Assembly (NCBI RefSeq): GCF_003086295.3 | Contig: NC_092044.1 | Coordinates: 3,808,843 to 3,872,842, forward strand | DNA: 64,000 nucleotides | Source of the DNA: Arachis hypogaea | Lineage: Eukaryota; Streptophyta; Magnoliopsida; Fabales; Fabaceae | Reading direction: 5' to 3' | Shown here: positions 1 to 11,344 of the stretch, one piece after another | How the letters are laid out: each line of letters begins with the position of its first letter | How positions within the stretch are numbered: position 1 is the first letter of the stretch | Notes under the pieces: generated by a model | Told to the model about the DNA's origin: nothing | Databases searched by the model: none | The model's input: the letters and a program-made list of their open reading frames with translations, nothing else | Position numbers and translations under genes: made by a program

Positions 1-192
1 AAATAGAAACAACAGATGAATTCTGAGGAATGAACAAGAAGGAAGACCAGAAGATGAACAATTAAAAAGGATAGATATTATCAAAGTATTCAAGGTTTTG
101 AATCTTTTGATAGGTAAGAACTGAATTTTTCAAAACGGTTGTGCAATTCATAGATAAATTAACTTTATTAAGAGAATCATCATAAATTGGGA

Positions 193-312
193 CTAATATA
201 ACAAATAGAGCAGTCTCCTACGTAAAATGGTCACATTGTAAACTTCTTCAAAATAATCTTCATCACTGGAACCAGGGACTTCAGAAATTACACAAAATGG
301 CCTCCCATCTCC
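193..312 (-). CDS. 3'-terminal exon of an unidentified gene
   Basis: On the minus strand a pyrimidine-rich acceptor ending in AG sits just above position 312. It is followed by 40 codons ending in TAG at 193-195. The peptide starts GDGRPFCVISEVPGSSDEDY and then EEVYNVTILRRR. The acidic, non-repetitive composition and clean acceptor suggest a genuine last exon. I do not recognise the family and could not place the upstream exons. The GC-richer stretch at 560-780 (minus strand, CCGCCGCCGC) could be the 5' untranslated exon of the same gene, but no convincing donor links them. It could also be an exon relic. Confidence 0.35.
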   Translation of the reverse strand, partial: GDGRPFCVISEVPGSSDEDYFEEVYNVTILRRRLLYLLY

Positions 313-990
313 CTGTTAAAATACAAGTATAAAATATAAGAGAGTGTGTAGTAATGATATGACTGCATAAAATTCTTTTGAAATCAAAATAACATTCAGA
401 TAAAATTATTAAACACATAAATAAATCTATTGCCAATGGAAATTGCACATTTGCGCACACTTCTCAGAATCCATACTGTGACAAACGAAGAACATTCAAA
501 TTCACATAAAATTATCATAGAAAAGAAAATAAAGTAAAATAAAAATAAAAATAAAATGGAGGGAGAAGCAGAGATCAGAGTCGCTGGTGAAGAAGGGGAA
601 CAGAGAAACGACAGAAAATGATAAAGTGGTATACCCAAGTGTAGCGGCGGCGGCAGAAACGTGTTGCGGCGTCGAGGATCAGAAAACAAACACGGTGCAG
701 GGGAGAACGAGGAAGCAGCACGGATAGAGAGGAACATAGAACAACCAAGGCGAGTAAAAGAGGCAAAAACCTAGCAAAGCTAAGGATTTCTTCTTTGAAT
801 ATGGAATTGAAAGAAACAGGAGAAATGTGTAAAACAAAAAAAATAGAGGGACAAATATTTAATTATTAATTAATTTAAAAATAGAAAATGGGGTCTATTT
901 TGTAAATATTTTGTTAGTGGTTAATCATACTCCCACATAAAAGTGGGAGTAAGGAATCCATAGCTATAATAATAATAATAAGAGTAATGT
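313..990. other. unassigned stretch, possible upstream part of the gene at 193-312
   Basis: No supported coding exon. A GC-richer block near 560-780 stands out against AT-rich flanks and resembles a plant 5' UTR on the minus strand. Reading frames through it show no family motif. Confidence 0.3.
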
Positions 991-1830
991 TAGGGAACAA
1001 AAGAGTATTAGCCAAAAACCAGCTAAATACGTTGGGGTGAATCCAAAATTTCTACGAGTTAATATATATAGATGTTTCTTCTGTTAAGTATCAAGAATGT
1101 TTCTTTTTCATACTAAATGGATGTTCTTTTATATATTTTTCGAATTTTTTTATATTACAAATGTTTCTTTAAAATTTTATATTTTTTTTAAATTATAACT
1201 GGATATTTCTTTTGTTAAATATTAGGATGCTTTTTTTCATATTAAATGAATATTTTTTTATATTTATGTAATTGTTTAAAAATTCCTTTTGACTAAGATC
1301 AAGTGTGTAATTTGCAGTCAACACCCTTCTCTTTGACCACCCGGTCATTCTTTTAGAATCACATCCGAAACCAAATTCCCACTCCAACCGAGAGCCCACC
1401 TCCTCTGTCTGTCACCTTCCTTCATCTCTTGTACTTCTTCTTTTGTTTAGTCCAGCTAAAAAAACAAAATTTCTGCATCTCTTTTTTGGTTGTTGGCGGT
1501 GCCCGGGGCACACAGTTGCAGTGCTGACAGCAAGTTCTATAGGCTTTGCGGTAGAGATTTGGACGAGATGATAACCGACACTTTGCAGCACATACTCCGT
1601 TACAGAGGTGCGTTCTAGTGAGGAGGCAGAGGAATTTGTGTGTGATTGTTGGAGGTGAGTAGGTTAATATGAGAGAGAAAGAGAAGGTTTTTATAGTTTT
1701 AATTAGGTTTTAATTAAGTTTTAAATTTTGAATTTAAAAAATTTAAAATTAATTAATTATTAATATAAATTAACATAGTTTTGTTTAATTTTTTGCTGGT
1801 AATTTTTTGGTTCTATATACTTTTTCTAAT
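991..1830. mobile_element. non-autonomous DNA-transposon-like element, copy 1
   Basis: This segment resembles 4131-5210 along its length. Shared blocks are the AT-rich stretch with ATGTTTCTTTTGTTAAATAT-like phrases, a GC-richer core with GAGAGAGAAAGAGAAGGTTTT-like sequence, and an AATTAATTAATTATTAAT tail. The ends are imperfect inverted repeats: left side AGCCAAAAACCAGC, reverse complement of right side GAACCAAAAAATTACCAGC. No transposase is encoded. Class is not assigned; length and lack of coding suggest a MITE or deletion derivative. Confidence 0.5.
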
Positions 1831-2029
1831 AATAATAATTTAGCCACGTGTAGACACGTGCCCGATCTAATTAATTTTTTTTAGTGACTGTTGTATCTAT
1901 TTCTAAGAGCCAAAAATATTATTTATTTTATGTGTACATTGAAGTGCAAATAAAATTAGGGGCGTACCATGGCGTTATTCTACAACAATTTAATTAAAAG
2001 ACTGAAGTTTCAAATTAATATTTGTAGCT

Positions 2030-2720
2030 TTTTATTTACTTTATAATTATGGCAAAATGATACAAAAAATGCTTCTCAGGCCTCAAGAAGGCAACAATTT
2101 ATTATTTCTTTTTTCCTTTTAGCTTTCACAATTTTTTCTTTTTTTCTTTTCTTTGATTTACAACTTTATTTTTAATTTGTTTGGAATGTTTTTCATTTCC
2201 ACAATCATTTTTCCATGTTCACAATTCCAGATATCATATGAGAATTCCAAAATTAGTGATATGATGGGGCTGGGCTAGATATTAACAAATGCATGTCGTA
2301 ACTTAATCGGCCTAACGAAAGACTATAAAAAATTTAATCCCTCGTTAAAAAAACAAAATTGACCCAAAAAATACATGTTGAGAAAAATAAAAAGTAAATG
2401 TTGTTTACATGTCATAACTTTCTATTATTTTTAATTGTTATATATGAGTTATAAGTTTTTAAAATGAAGAAATATTTTTATTTTCTTTTATAGAAGTTTC
2501 TAACTTTTAAAATATTTACTAATTCACCTATGTACTCAATAGCAATTCCTTATAAAATATATTTAAAGTTAAAATTTTATAATAATATTTTAGGATAATA
2601 TTTTATAGAAAAATAATAAAAAAAACTTCATGTGTGTAGTTTAATTTATCTGATTTATTATCAAAGGTCAGTCAGTTGTTGAGTTAGATGTTATAATGTT
2701 TTCGCAGTAAATGGTTTACA
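2030..2720. repeat. dispersed duplicated segment, contiguous copy
   Basis: The first ~370 bases closely match 8478-8890 in MIOX intron 2 (shared phrases include CAGGCCTCAAGAAG and TTGTTTGGAATGTTTTTCAT). The remaining ~310 bases match 10440-10760 upstream of MIOX (shared CTCAATAGCAATTC-like and GAGTTRGATGTYATRAT-like phrases). What is contiguous here is therefore split by about 1.5 kb holding MIOX exons 1 and 2 in the other copy. Confidence 0.65.
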
Positions 2721-2727
2721 TGCTAGA

Positions 2728-3513
2728 ATTTTTTATTTTAAAATAAAATAAATGTAATATTTATCAAAATAAATATTTTTACGAATTTATCGATTTAAAT
2801 TTGCTTGTCATATTTTGTTTATATGGTAAACGAGATGATTTTTTACGTATTTTATTTTCAGTGTAAATGAGATACAACAAATCAAATTGACACGTGTAAA
2901 TCTCATTTACATGTATTTTTAAAAAAAATAATAATAAATATTAATAATATTAATAATCCAAAGTATATAAAAAAATTGGTAGAAAAGACTAAAATGAATA
3001 TATTTGATCAATTTTAGTCTATTTTAAATTGTAGAGATTAACACGTTTACTCAAAATTCATTAAACTCTCCACTCTTAATACGGTTACCTCTTTTCTAAC
3101 TACCGAGTACCTACTCTTTAAAAATTTAAAATATAATTTAATATATTTATTTATTCTATATTTACTTACTTTTTTCATTTATAGTACGAGAGTACATATA
3201 AATTTTATTTGTTGCATGGGAGTACATAAAAATTTAAAATATAATTTTTTATGGCCCATCCTTCCTAATAAAATAGGAGATATTTTACACATTTTTCATG
3301 AACAACTTTATTAAATACAATTTCCAAAAAAATACATGTAAACGAGATATATATCGTGTCAATTTGACTTACCATATCTTGTTTACGAGATACGTAAAAA
3401 ATCATCTCGTTTATATTGTAAATGAGATATGACAAAAATTTAAATTAATAAATTTTCATAAAAATATTTATTTTGATAAATATTATATTTATTTTATTTA
3501 TTAAAATAAAAAA
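2728..3513. mobile_element. fold-back / long-TIR MITE-like element
   Basis: The left arm (about 2728-2926) and right arm (about 3323-3513) are reverse complements over ~190 bases with modest mismatches. Landmarks present in both are ATATTTATCAAAATAAATATTTTTA, split by small differences, AACGAGATGATTTTTTACGTA, and TCAAATTGACACG. The ~400 base interior is AT-rich and non-coding. I could not define a target-site duplication, so the ends are approximate by ~10 bases. Confidence 0.6.
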
Positions 3514-3597
3514 ACCCACAACCATTCAAAACTTTTTCATTCTTTTCGTTCTTTTCTTTTTCCCGTATAGTTCTCTAATATTGATTCTGCCTCAAGA

Positions 3598-3962
3598 AAT
3601 TCCATCTTGATACGTGACCAAAATCATCATGAAAATGCACAGGTCAAAAGAATTCATTTGAATAGAACCCCATCTTCAAAAGAACTGCACAATGACAAAT
3701 ATCATGAGACAATTTCTGGCACTTCAACGGTAAAGAATGCCTTCAACTATAAATTTAGGATCCGATCAAGAATGGTAAAGATGACGGGTTGAAAAAAAGT
3801 TTTTTCAATCCCAAGACTACTGATGGCATTTTAGTGTGGATGCACCCGAGATTAAAAGAAACAGTGCAAAATGGATGGTTACCATGGCACAATTCAAAAG
3901 ATTCTGTTTGGAAGGGTGACAATGAATCCAACGAATGGCTTTGTCAAGCTCTCGTACTATAA
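3598..3962 (+). pseudogene. frameshifted coding relic, family unknown
   Basis: Two overlapping reading frames look like one former coding sequence with a shift near 3780. The first gives IRDQNHHENAQVKRIHLNRT and runs to about 3780. The second continues from DDGLKKSFFNPKTTDG through HPRLKETVQNGWLPWHNSKD to CQALVL, with a stop at 3960-3962. Composition is protein-like (many W, K and N; no simple repeats). I do not recognise the family. It abuts the right arm of the fold-back element. Confidence 0.35.
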
Positions 3963-4130
3963 TAAAATAGAAAGAGTACATAAAGAGTATACAAAAATAA
4001 TAAAATTGTGAAAAAATAAAAAAAAATAAGAAAAAAATTTATTGATTGTTGATTGATTGAGAATTATAAACTATAAAGGTAAAACTAAGTATATATAGAA
4101 TATTAGCCAATGAAAAATAAAAGAGTTCTG

Positions 4131-5210
4131 TTAGAGAACCAACTAGGGTCCAGCCAACTTCTGCCAACTTTTTAATAATCGGATCTTTTTAACAAAGAAA
4201 TGTATAGGGTACCAACATATTATCTGCCAACTTCTGCCAACTCTTATTTATATTTGTGTTTCATGGAAGTGTGTTCGTAGATGTGTCTAATAATTAATAT
4301 ATTTTAAATACATATATAAAGAGACACATCCAGAAAATATATCTATAAAGAGACTTCTATTAAACACAGTTATAAAAAAGACATTTTTATTAGACACCTC
4401 TATGAAACACAATTATATTGGTAACGTAGCGGAACCGTTTTAACAAAGGTAAGTTGATATACATGGATGTTGCTTTTGTTAAATATCATGATGTTTTTTT
4501 TTCATATTAAATAGATGTTTTTTAATGTATTTTTTGAATTTTTTGTATTACTGATGTGGATATTTCTATTTTTTTAAGAATTATATAATTTTTTTTTAAA
4601 TCATATAACTAAACATTTCTTTTGTTAATCATTAAGATGTTAAGCATTAGGATTTTTTTATATTAAATAAATATTTTTTTATATATTTTTACAATTGTTC
4701 AAAAACAACCCTTTTTTTATTCCCAAAACAATGGCATTAAAAACAAATGCACTTTTGTTACTTCCATTGATAGGAGGAGCGTTGGCATACCGGACAGTTT
4801 GAGCATCTCCTCCAAAACCTCCGTTCAGCAAGAATAAGGATGAGAGATGGCAGACATTTGGCGTACAAAGAGTTTGGTGTTCCAAAAGAATGGCCAAGAA
4901 CAAGATCGTCTTCATGCATGGTTTTGCTTCTTCGACGGCGAACTTCTTGAGGTCTTGCGTGAGGGCAAGAGTGGAGAGGATCTGACGGTGAGAGAGAATC
5001 TGTGTGTATTGTTGTGGAGTGTGCAGGTTAATATAGAAAAGAAGGAGAATGTTTTTATAGTTTTTAATTAGGTTTAATTAATCAGTTTTTAATTATTTAA
5101 ATTTTGAATACAAAAAATTTAAAATTAATTATTAATAATTATAATTAATTAAGTTGTTCAATTTTTGGTTGGTTACTTACTTGGTTTTCTATACTTTTTT
5201 AAGATAAGAA
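4131..5210. mobile_element. non-autonomous DNA-transposon-like element, copy 2
   Basis: Related to copy 1 at 991-1830 and about 250 bases longer. The left end (GAGAACCAACTAGGGTCCAGCC) resembles the reverse complement of the right end (GAAAACCAAGTAAGTAACCAACC), so the termini are imperfect inverted repeats. Small open frames inside (around 4679-4915 minus and 4847-5071 plus) do not resemble any family and differ between the copies, so I do not call them genes. Confidence 0.5.
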
Positions 5211-6602
5211 TAAATAAAGATAAGATAAAGATAAGATAAGATAAGATAAAAACTAAAATTATAATTGGATTTGTGTATTCTATTGAGTTGAATTTGTGGA
5301 ACGTGAAATGTCTTTATTGTTGTTTTAATACATTTCACCCCTTAATCTTGTCAGTTTTCATGCACCGTTAGTTTTTATCACGTACATATGTCACTAAAAT
5401 ATAAACGAATTGTATGTCACTCTCCAAAACCAGCACCTATCACTAATGCATATAAGCTCTGCATGTAATCATGAAGAATTTACGTGTTTCTTTTGAATAT
5501 AAAATTTTTTTACAGATGATCATAGTAGTATTACTCAGATCTATAGTTATTTTCTATCTTCAGTTTTGATCAATGTATTTACAGTTTTCAGTTGATTAAA
5601 AAAAAAGTTGAGTTGATAAGGTCAGTTAATTAAGTGATAATGGAATATTAGTAAAAGTCATTGTTATGTAATGGAGTTTATTCTATAAAACAACCAACAA
5701 AATTTAAAAGCATAAGATTCAGATCCCATTTTAAACCTTACTTCCGGTGACAAAAGCTCAGTGACTGAATCTCCTCTCAGACCATTCACCCTCCTCTGAT
5801 AGCTGCAGCTTTTTCTATTAGTAGTAGTAATAGAGGGAGAAGAACTGACCTAAAATAGAGTTATTCAATCCTGCATAAGAAAACATACACTTAAGCAACC
5901 ACCATTCACAAGTATGTCAACATTTGAAAGGCATGAAAAGAAGAGGCCAGGGAGAGAAAGAGGAGGTTCAAGAGAGCATCAACACCATGAAGTCATGAAC
6001 GCTCTCCATGAAAAAAATAAACTAAATAAATTAGTCATGTAGAGTCATTCTTATATGGCATAAGAGTAATCATTTTTCTTAATTCTACAAAATAATTATA
6101 TTCTCTTCTATTTTAATTTAATTTTTACTGTTAAACTTTGATTTATGAATGATATTATAACTCTTGTCATGACATAACATATATTGCAGCGCAAAATTTT
6201 TTACTATTAAAAATCTGACCAAAGTAAAAAAAAAAGGAAAATTTAAGAAAGGAAAATAAAAAAAACCTTAATATAATTATTTCACACAACCATAATTTAT
6301 TTAATTATTTAGCACCAAATACAAACACATAAACAAACTCTACTACAAATATATAACTTATTGCCTCTTCTCTATACATACTATGATATTTAGCATAAAA
6401 TACAAACACATAAACTAACTCATAACTTATTGCCTCTTCTCTATACATACTATGATATTTAGTTATTTAGCATCAAATACAAACACACAAACTAACTCTA
6501 CTATAAATATATAACTCATTGCTTCTTCTCCATATATACTATGATACTATCATACTAAATTATTGGCACTTTAAGCAGCATTTATGGCTCCAATTCAACA
6601 TT
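5211..6602. other. intergenic, AT-rich, with one stray repeat unit
   Basis: Begins with a short AGATAAGATA-type simple repeat (about 5205-5250). About 5330-5475 (CCTTAATCTTGTCAG, ATATGTCACT, CACTCTCCAAAACC, ATGCATATAAGCTCTGCATG) is a diverged single unit of the tandem array at 10830-11340. Around 6300-6550 a ~90 base AT-rich sentence (AAATACAAACACATAAAC..., GCCTCTTCTCTATACATACTATGAT) recurs three times, a small local tandem repeat. No gene seen. Confidence 0.5.
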
Positions 6603-7668
6603 TCACCACCTCAGCTTTTCAGTAGGAAAGTACTGCACAAAAAAAAAGACACATAAGTGTTAATTTTAAGTTAAGAGAAAATAAATTTATTTTTTTGAAT
6701 GAATTATTAGAAAATAAAAGATTTCTTGCATTGCTAGCATTTTAATTTGTTGATCATTATTACCTTCTTAATGAGGGAGACATAGTATGGTTTAACCTTT
6801 TCAACATCAATTTCAACGTTGCTCTTGCTGTATAGGTCATATTTGCTACATTTTGCAAAAATTAATTAGTAATACCCACCATTATTCATAGATAAATAAT
6901 TGAAATAAAATAAAATAAAATAAAATATATATAATAATGTTATAATATACTTGAAAATGTGAACCCATTTCAGATTCTCAACATCCTCATCATTCATCAA
7001 GTGCTTATATGCTCCTTCCTTATGTAATGCTGCAAAACAAATCAGTGTACCAAAATAGTAAAATTATGAATTATGAATTAACCATTTCAATAATTGGCTA
7101 TATGAATTTACAAAATTTTAATTTTAGTTAGTTTCTAATTGGGCACTTGCCATAGAAGGAATGGTATCTAATAATGAACAAAGCAGCTGAGGGCAGAGTA
7201 GTCTTGTTTTTCTTTGCCACCTATATATATAGAAAACACCAAAATTTTAGACTTTTATTTGCAATTTATATATGAAATAATTAAATTATATGAATTAAGG
7301 GTTGATGTGGTGCTTACAAGATACATATAGTCATCATGTCCCCATGACATCATCACATTGTTAAGTCCACATTTCTCAGGGTAAATTCCATATTTAGTGT
7401 TGAATGCAGGATTGTTATAGTCTGGATTTTCTTTGAAATACTGAATTATAAAAAAAATACAACAAATAAATAAATATATGTTAGTTTGTAAAATTAATTT
7501 TCATAATGTTTTCTCTCCATCCTAACTGAAATTAAAAAAAATGGATAGATTTTTACCTTGTAATGGACATTGGATTCATCAAATCTGCAACCAACCGGGA
7601 ATATGTCACCTGTATATGTGCAATAAAATTGGTGAGTATAGATTAAATAAGAAATTTCAAACAAGAAG

Positions 7669-7702
<34 letters not shown>

Positions 7703-8443
7703 GAAAGACAAGGCTTATCTTTTTAGAGAAACTTACTCAATTTTTTTAATTTATTATTATTATTATTAGTAAAGATAAGACTTATCTTTTTAGAGACACT
7801 TATCCTAATCTTCTTTAATTTTTTTAATGAAATTAATTTTATATTTAAAAGCAAAGTCAATTTTTTTTATTAAATTTTATATATATCATGACGAAAGATC
7901 ACTGACCGACAACAGCCCATTGTGGAAGTTCCCCAAAACCAGGAAGCAGAAGCACCTTGCCAAGATCTGTATCCAAACAAATTAATTAAACTAATTGTGG
8001 CATAACAATTAATTAACAATGCAATTATAACATTGTAAATTAATTTCAAAAATCAATTGTATCAAAGTGTACCATGGATGAGGCCAGTTAAGTGAAGCCA
8101 ATCTTCATTAGGGTAATCCTTTCTTATAGCTTCAGCTGTTTGCAACAAATGTTGAATTTGAGGTATATCCAAATCAGGATCACTTTCATCCACCACTCCA
8201 TCAAGAAGTTCACAACATTTCCATATATCCATCTCTGCCTTATTCATTTTCCCATACTCCTCTCTCATTTTCTTCACCTATATAAAAAATTTAAAGCTTT
8301 TATATTTGAAATTAAAATTAAACATGTGATGAAGAATTTTTTATAGATGCTTACGAAGTCATAGCATTGATAAGTATGATTTTTTCTGTAGAAGTTCTCC
8401 ACTCCTTCTTGCCTCATACTTTCCACATCATAATCCCTGATTC

Positions 8444-8475
<32 letters not shown>

Positions 8476-9609
8476 TGTACCTTTTTATTTACTTTATAAT
8501 GGTGGCAAAATGATACAAAAAAATGCTGGTCAGGCCTCAAGAAGACAACAATTTATGATAATTTTTTTTTACATTTCACAATTTTTTTTCCTTTGATTCA
8601 CAACTTTATTTTTAAATTGTTTGGAATGTTTTTCATATCCACAATCATTTTTTTATGTACATAGATCTATATATCATATAAGAATTCCCAAAATTAGTGA
8701 TTTGATGGGCCTGGGCTTTATTAACAAACGAATGTCATAACTTGTAGGCCTAATGAAAGATTATAAAAAATGATTGTGCCTATTTACCAAAAAAAAAAAT
8801 AATTGTGCCTTATTTAAAAAATAAAATTGGCCCAAAAATACATATTGAGAAAAATAAAAAGGAAATGTTAAATTAGAGAGTCAATTTAACGTAATACCAG
8901 AAAAAAAAGAGATTTTGCAAAAAAAAAATAAAAAAATTAAAAAATTAAGTTTAGTATCTGATACTGTGATTAATATGATCCTTAATGGGTATAAATTATA
9001 ATGGGTGAATGGGGGCGCAAAGAGAGAAAATATTAATAATTATTATAATTGTTATTATGTGAAGAAGTGAACCTAAATCTGAGGCCAAATGAGTTGAAAT
9101 GTGGCACCACAAATCCACCGTCGGCAAGTTCTTTCTCATTTGTGGGTGCCATCTTTTCTTCTAAATCATTCCCTGTAATTTTTGAATAAACTAATAATTA
9201 AAAAACAAAAAATAACAAAAAAACAACTACATAGTAAAAAAAGTTACGAGAATACACTAAGACCAATGTAAAGTTACAAAAAATGGTAACAAATTCTGTT
9301 TATTTTAAATTAAAAAAAAGAAAAGAAAAATTTAAAATAAATAAATCACAGTTATCTATTTTTAGTTTATATATAATTACAACACACTTTTTTTATTTAT
9401 TACTTTAATACTTAAATACTCAAATTTAAATAGATGTAACAGTTATTAAAATGATAAAAAATAAGTTATAAGCTTCTCTCTATATGATACACTAAGGAGA
9501 GAAAATTAATTTTTAAAAAATATATTTAAATTATGATTAAAAACAAATAAATAAGGGTTTTAAAAAGATTACCAAAATAATCATCAGTTTGCTCAAGGAA
9601 CATAGTCAT
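6603..9609 (-). CDS. MIOX: myo-inositol oxygenase (inositol oxygenase)
   Basis: Cytosolic non-haem di-iron enzyme that cleaves myo-inositol with O2 to D-glucuronate, feeding UDP-glucuronate and cell-wall sugar synthesis. Eleven minus-strand exons fit splice signals and phase: 9573-9609, 9073-9172, 8355-8436, 8073-8277, 7907-7966, 7557-7609, 7318-7440, 7151-7220, 6951-7029, 6764-6845, 6603-6632. They total 921 nt (306 aa), the usual family size. Diagnostic text includes DYDVESMRQEGVENFY, DPDLDIPQIQHLLQTAEAIR, WLHLTGLIH|DLGKVLL, MSWGHDDYMY, RYHSFY and NKYDLY. All six metal ligands are visible (His in QIQHLL, His-Asp across the exon 4/5 junction, His in SWGHD, His in YHSFY, Asp in KYDLY). Intron 8 has a GC donor. 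Intron 2 holds a dispersed repeat. The start may be 9609 or the ATG two codons downstream (9603). Confidence 0.95.
7670..7700. repeat. (TTA)n microsatellite in MIOX intron 5
   Basis: About ten uninterrupted trinucleotide units, with a shorter run of the same motif near 7750-7770. Confidence 0.9.
8444..8475. repeat. (AAT)n microsatellite in MIOX intron 2
   Basis: About ten trinucleotide units directly next to the acceptor of exon 3, immediately before the dispersed repeat copy begins. Confidence 0.9.
8478..8890. repeat. dispersed duplicated segment, split copy part 1 (MIOX intron 2)
   Basis: Matches 2030-2400 closely and in the same orientation, including CTTTTTATTTACTTTATAAT at the start and GAGAAAAATAAAAA near the end. 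The continuation found at 2400-2720 is not here but at 10440-10760. Confidence 0.65.
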
Positions 9610-9716
9610 GTTGATGAGCAGTGAGTAACGAGTTTGAACAAAAGAAAAGATAGTGGAATATGATGATGATGAAACTGCAGATGTGTTGATGGCAAAGTTT
9701 TTTAAAATAACGTTGC

Positions 9717-9726
9717 TATTTATAAG
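9717..9726 (-). promoter_or_regulatory. candidate TATA box of MIOX
   Basis: Minus strand reads CTTATAAATAG about 110 bases upstream of the MIOX start codon. That is a canonical plant TATA motif at a plausible distance for a short 5' leader. No other element was assigned. Confidence 0.55.
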
Positions 9727-9729
9727 GTG

Positions 9730-10439
9730 TGGAGAGCTCTCTCCTGAGATTCAGAACTTCTAAAGTCCTTAACTGAAAAATTTTAATACAACAATCAATT
9801 TTTCTTTTATCCAATTCCTTTTGATTTTACACCATCTAATTAACACAACAGAAACTACCTTAGCTTACTTTTCTCCACAAAAAGTTCGACAACCCCACAC
9901 TATATGTTATTTAAATAAAAAGATAATGACAAAAAAAAGGGTACATACTCAAATTGAAAGAGAAGACAACACAATCTCATGAAAAAAAATATGATTAATT
10001 AGTTGGTGATCTTTGTATTGTTACTTAAAGTGAAAATTAGCTCATCACAATAGTTTTATTGTTTTTTACCTAACACTGTGATTATATTAGAGAAATGAAT
10101 TACTATTAATAAGAATAGTTAGATATTTGATTTGAGTACAATATATACATATTCATGTATGGATTAACTCACATTAGATTTTTTTTATGGAATTTTATTA
10201 GAAAAATTAAAATATTTGACTATAATTATTCCATTAAAAATTAGAGCTAATATTAAAATTTAACGAGAACAATTATATAAGTTGACAAAAATATCTTTAT
10301 TATGAACCATTTAAAATTAGTAGTATAATTGTTAAGGTTTTAATAGAGATCATTTCTAAATGTGTTAAATCTATTTAAACAAACTAAATTTTTTATGTTA
10401 CATTAACTAAATTGTGATAATTGAATAAAAAATACTAAT
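9730..10439. other. intergenic upstream of MIOX
   Basis: AT-rich with short homopolymers. No coding frame, RNA gene or repeat pair recognised. Confidence 0.5.
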
Positions 10440-10760
10440 TTTTATTATTTTTAATTTTTATATATGAGCTATTTGTTTTGGACATTTATTTTTTAAATGA
10501 AAAAAAATATTTTTTTACTTTCTCTTATAAAATTTTTAACCATTAAAATATTCACCAATTTACTTATATACTCAGTAGCAATTCTTATAAAATATATTCA
10601 AAAGTAAAAATTTTATAAAAATAGTATAGGATAATATAATTTATGAAAAAACAAGGAAGAGGATTTGTATGTGGGTCTAATTTGTCTGATTTATTATCAC
10701 AAATGAGTCAGCTATGAGTTGGATGTCATGATATTTATGCAACAAATGGTCCCCCATTTA
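10440..10760. repeat. dispersed duplicated segment, split copy part 2
   Basis: Matches 2410-2720 in order and orientation (TATTATTTTTAATT, CTCAGTAGCAATTC, GGATAATAT, then TGATTTATTATCA and an ATGGT...TTTACAT end). Non-coding. Confidence 0.6.
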
Positions 10761-10829
10761 CATAGTATATTAGTATCAGATTATCAGGTCAAATAGGTAA
10801 CATATGTTGTTTTTGTTAGGCGCGCTCTA

Positions 10830-11340
10830 TCTCAATCCTTTATCCTTCTGTTGTTTTCCCTCACCGCTTCTTCCTTTCATAAACTGCGCGTCTCACTTTC
10901 CAAAGCCACCGCAGGTTACTGGATGCATATAACTTCAACCGTTACTCTTATATAGTCAGTATTCACTCACCGTTCAAACTGCATATATGTCACTCTTTAA
11001 AGATACGGCTGTTCACTCAATATGTATCATCTCAATCCTTAATCTTCTGTGATGCATTCATCGGTTCTTCTCACCAACTACACATGTCACTCTCTAAAGT
11101 CACCCCTGGTCTACTCCATGCATATAATCTCAACCCTTAATCTTCTGGGTCAGGATTCACTCACTCACCACTCGCTCACCATTAGTTCTTCTCACCAACT
11201 ACACATGTCACTCTTTAAAGCCAACACTGATCCACTCCATACATGTAATCTCAACCTTTAATCTTTAGGGTCAACTTTCACTCATCAGACACTCTCATAA
11301 ACTGTATATGTGTCACTTTTTAAAGATACCACCAGTCACT
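10830..11340. repeat. diverged tandem repeat array, about five units of 100-130 bases
   Basis: Each unit carries the same sentence with drift: CTCACCAACTACACATGTCACTC, TTTAAAG, a short spacer, CACTCCATGCATATAATCTC and AACCCTTAATCTTCTGGGTC. Copies begin near 10850, 10965, 11065, 11185 and 11290. Open frames running through it are products of the repeat. A lone relative lies at 5330-5475. Confidence 0.7.
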
Positions 11341-11344
11341 TAAT

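Noticed and set aside
396..766. Overlapping minus-strand open frames (113 and 63 codons) with hydrophobic or low-complexity text
   Set aside because: Frames overlap each other, show no family motif and read through AT-rich or UTR-like sequence; possibly 5' UTR.
8092..8346. Plus-strand 84-codon frame
   Set aside because: Lies antisense to MIOX exon 4, which is securely identified.
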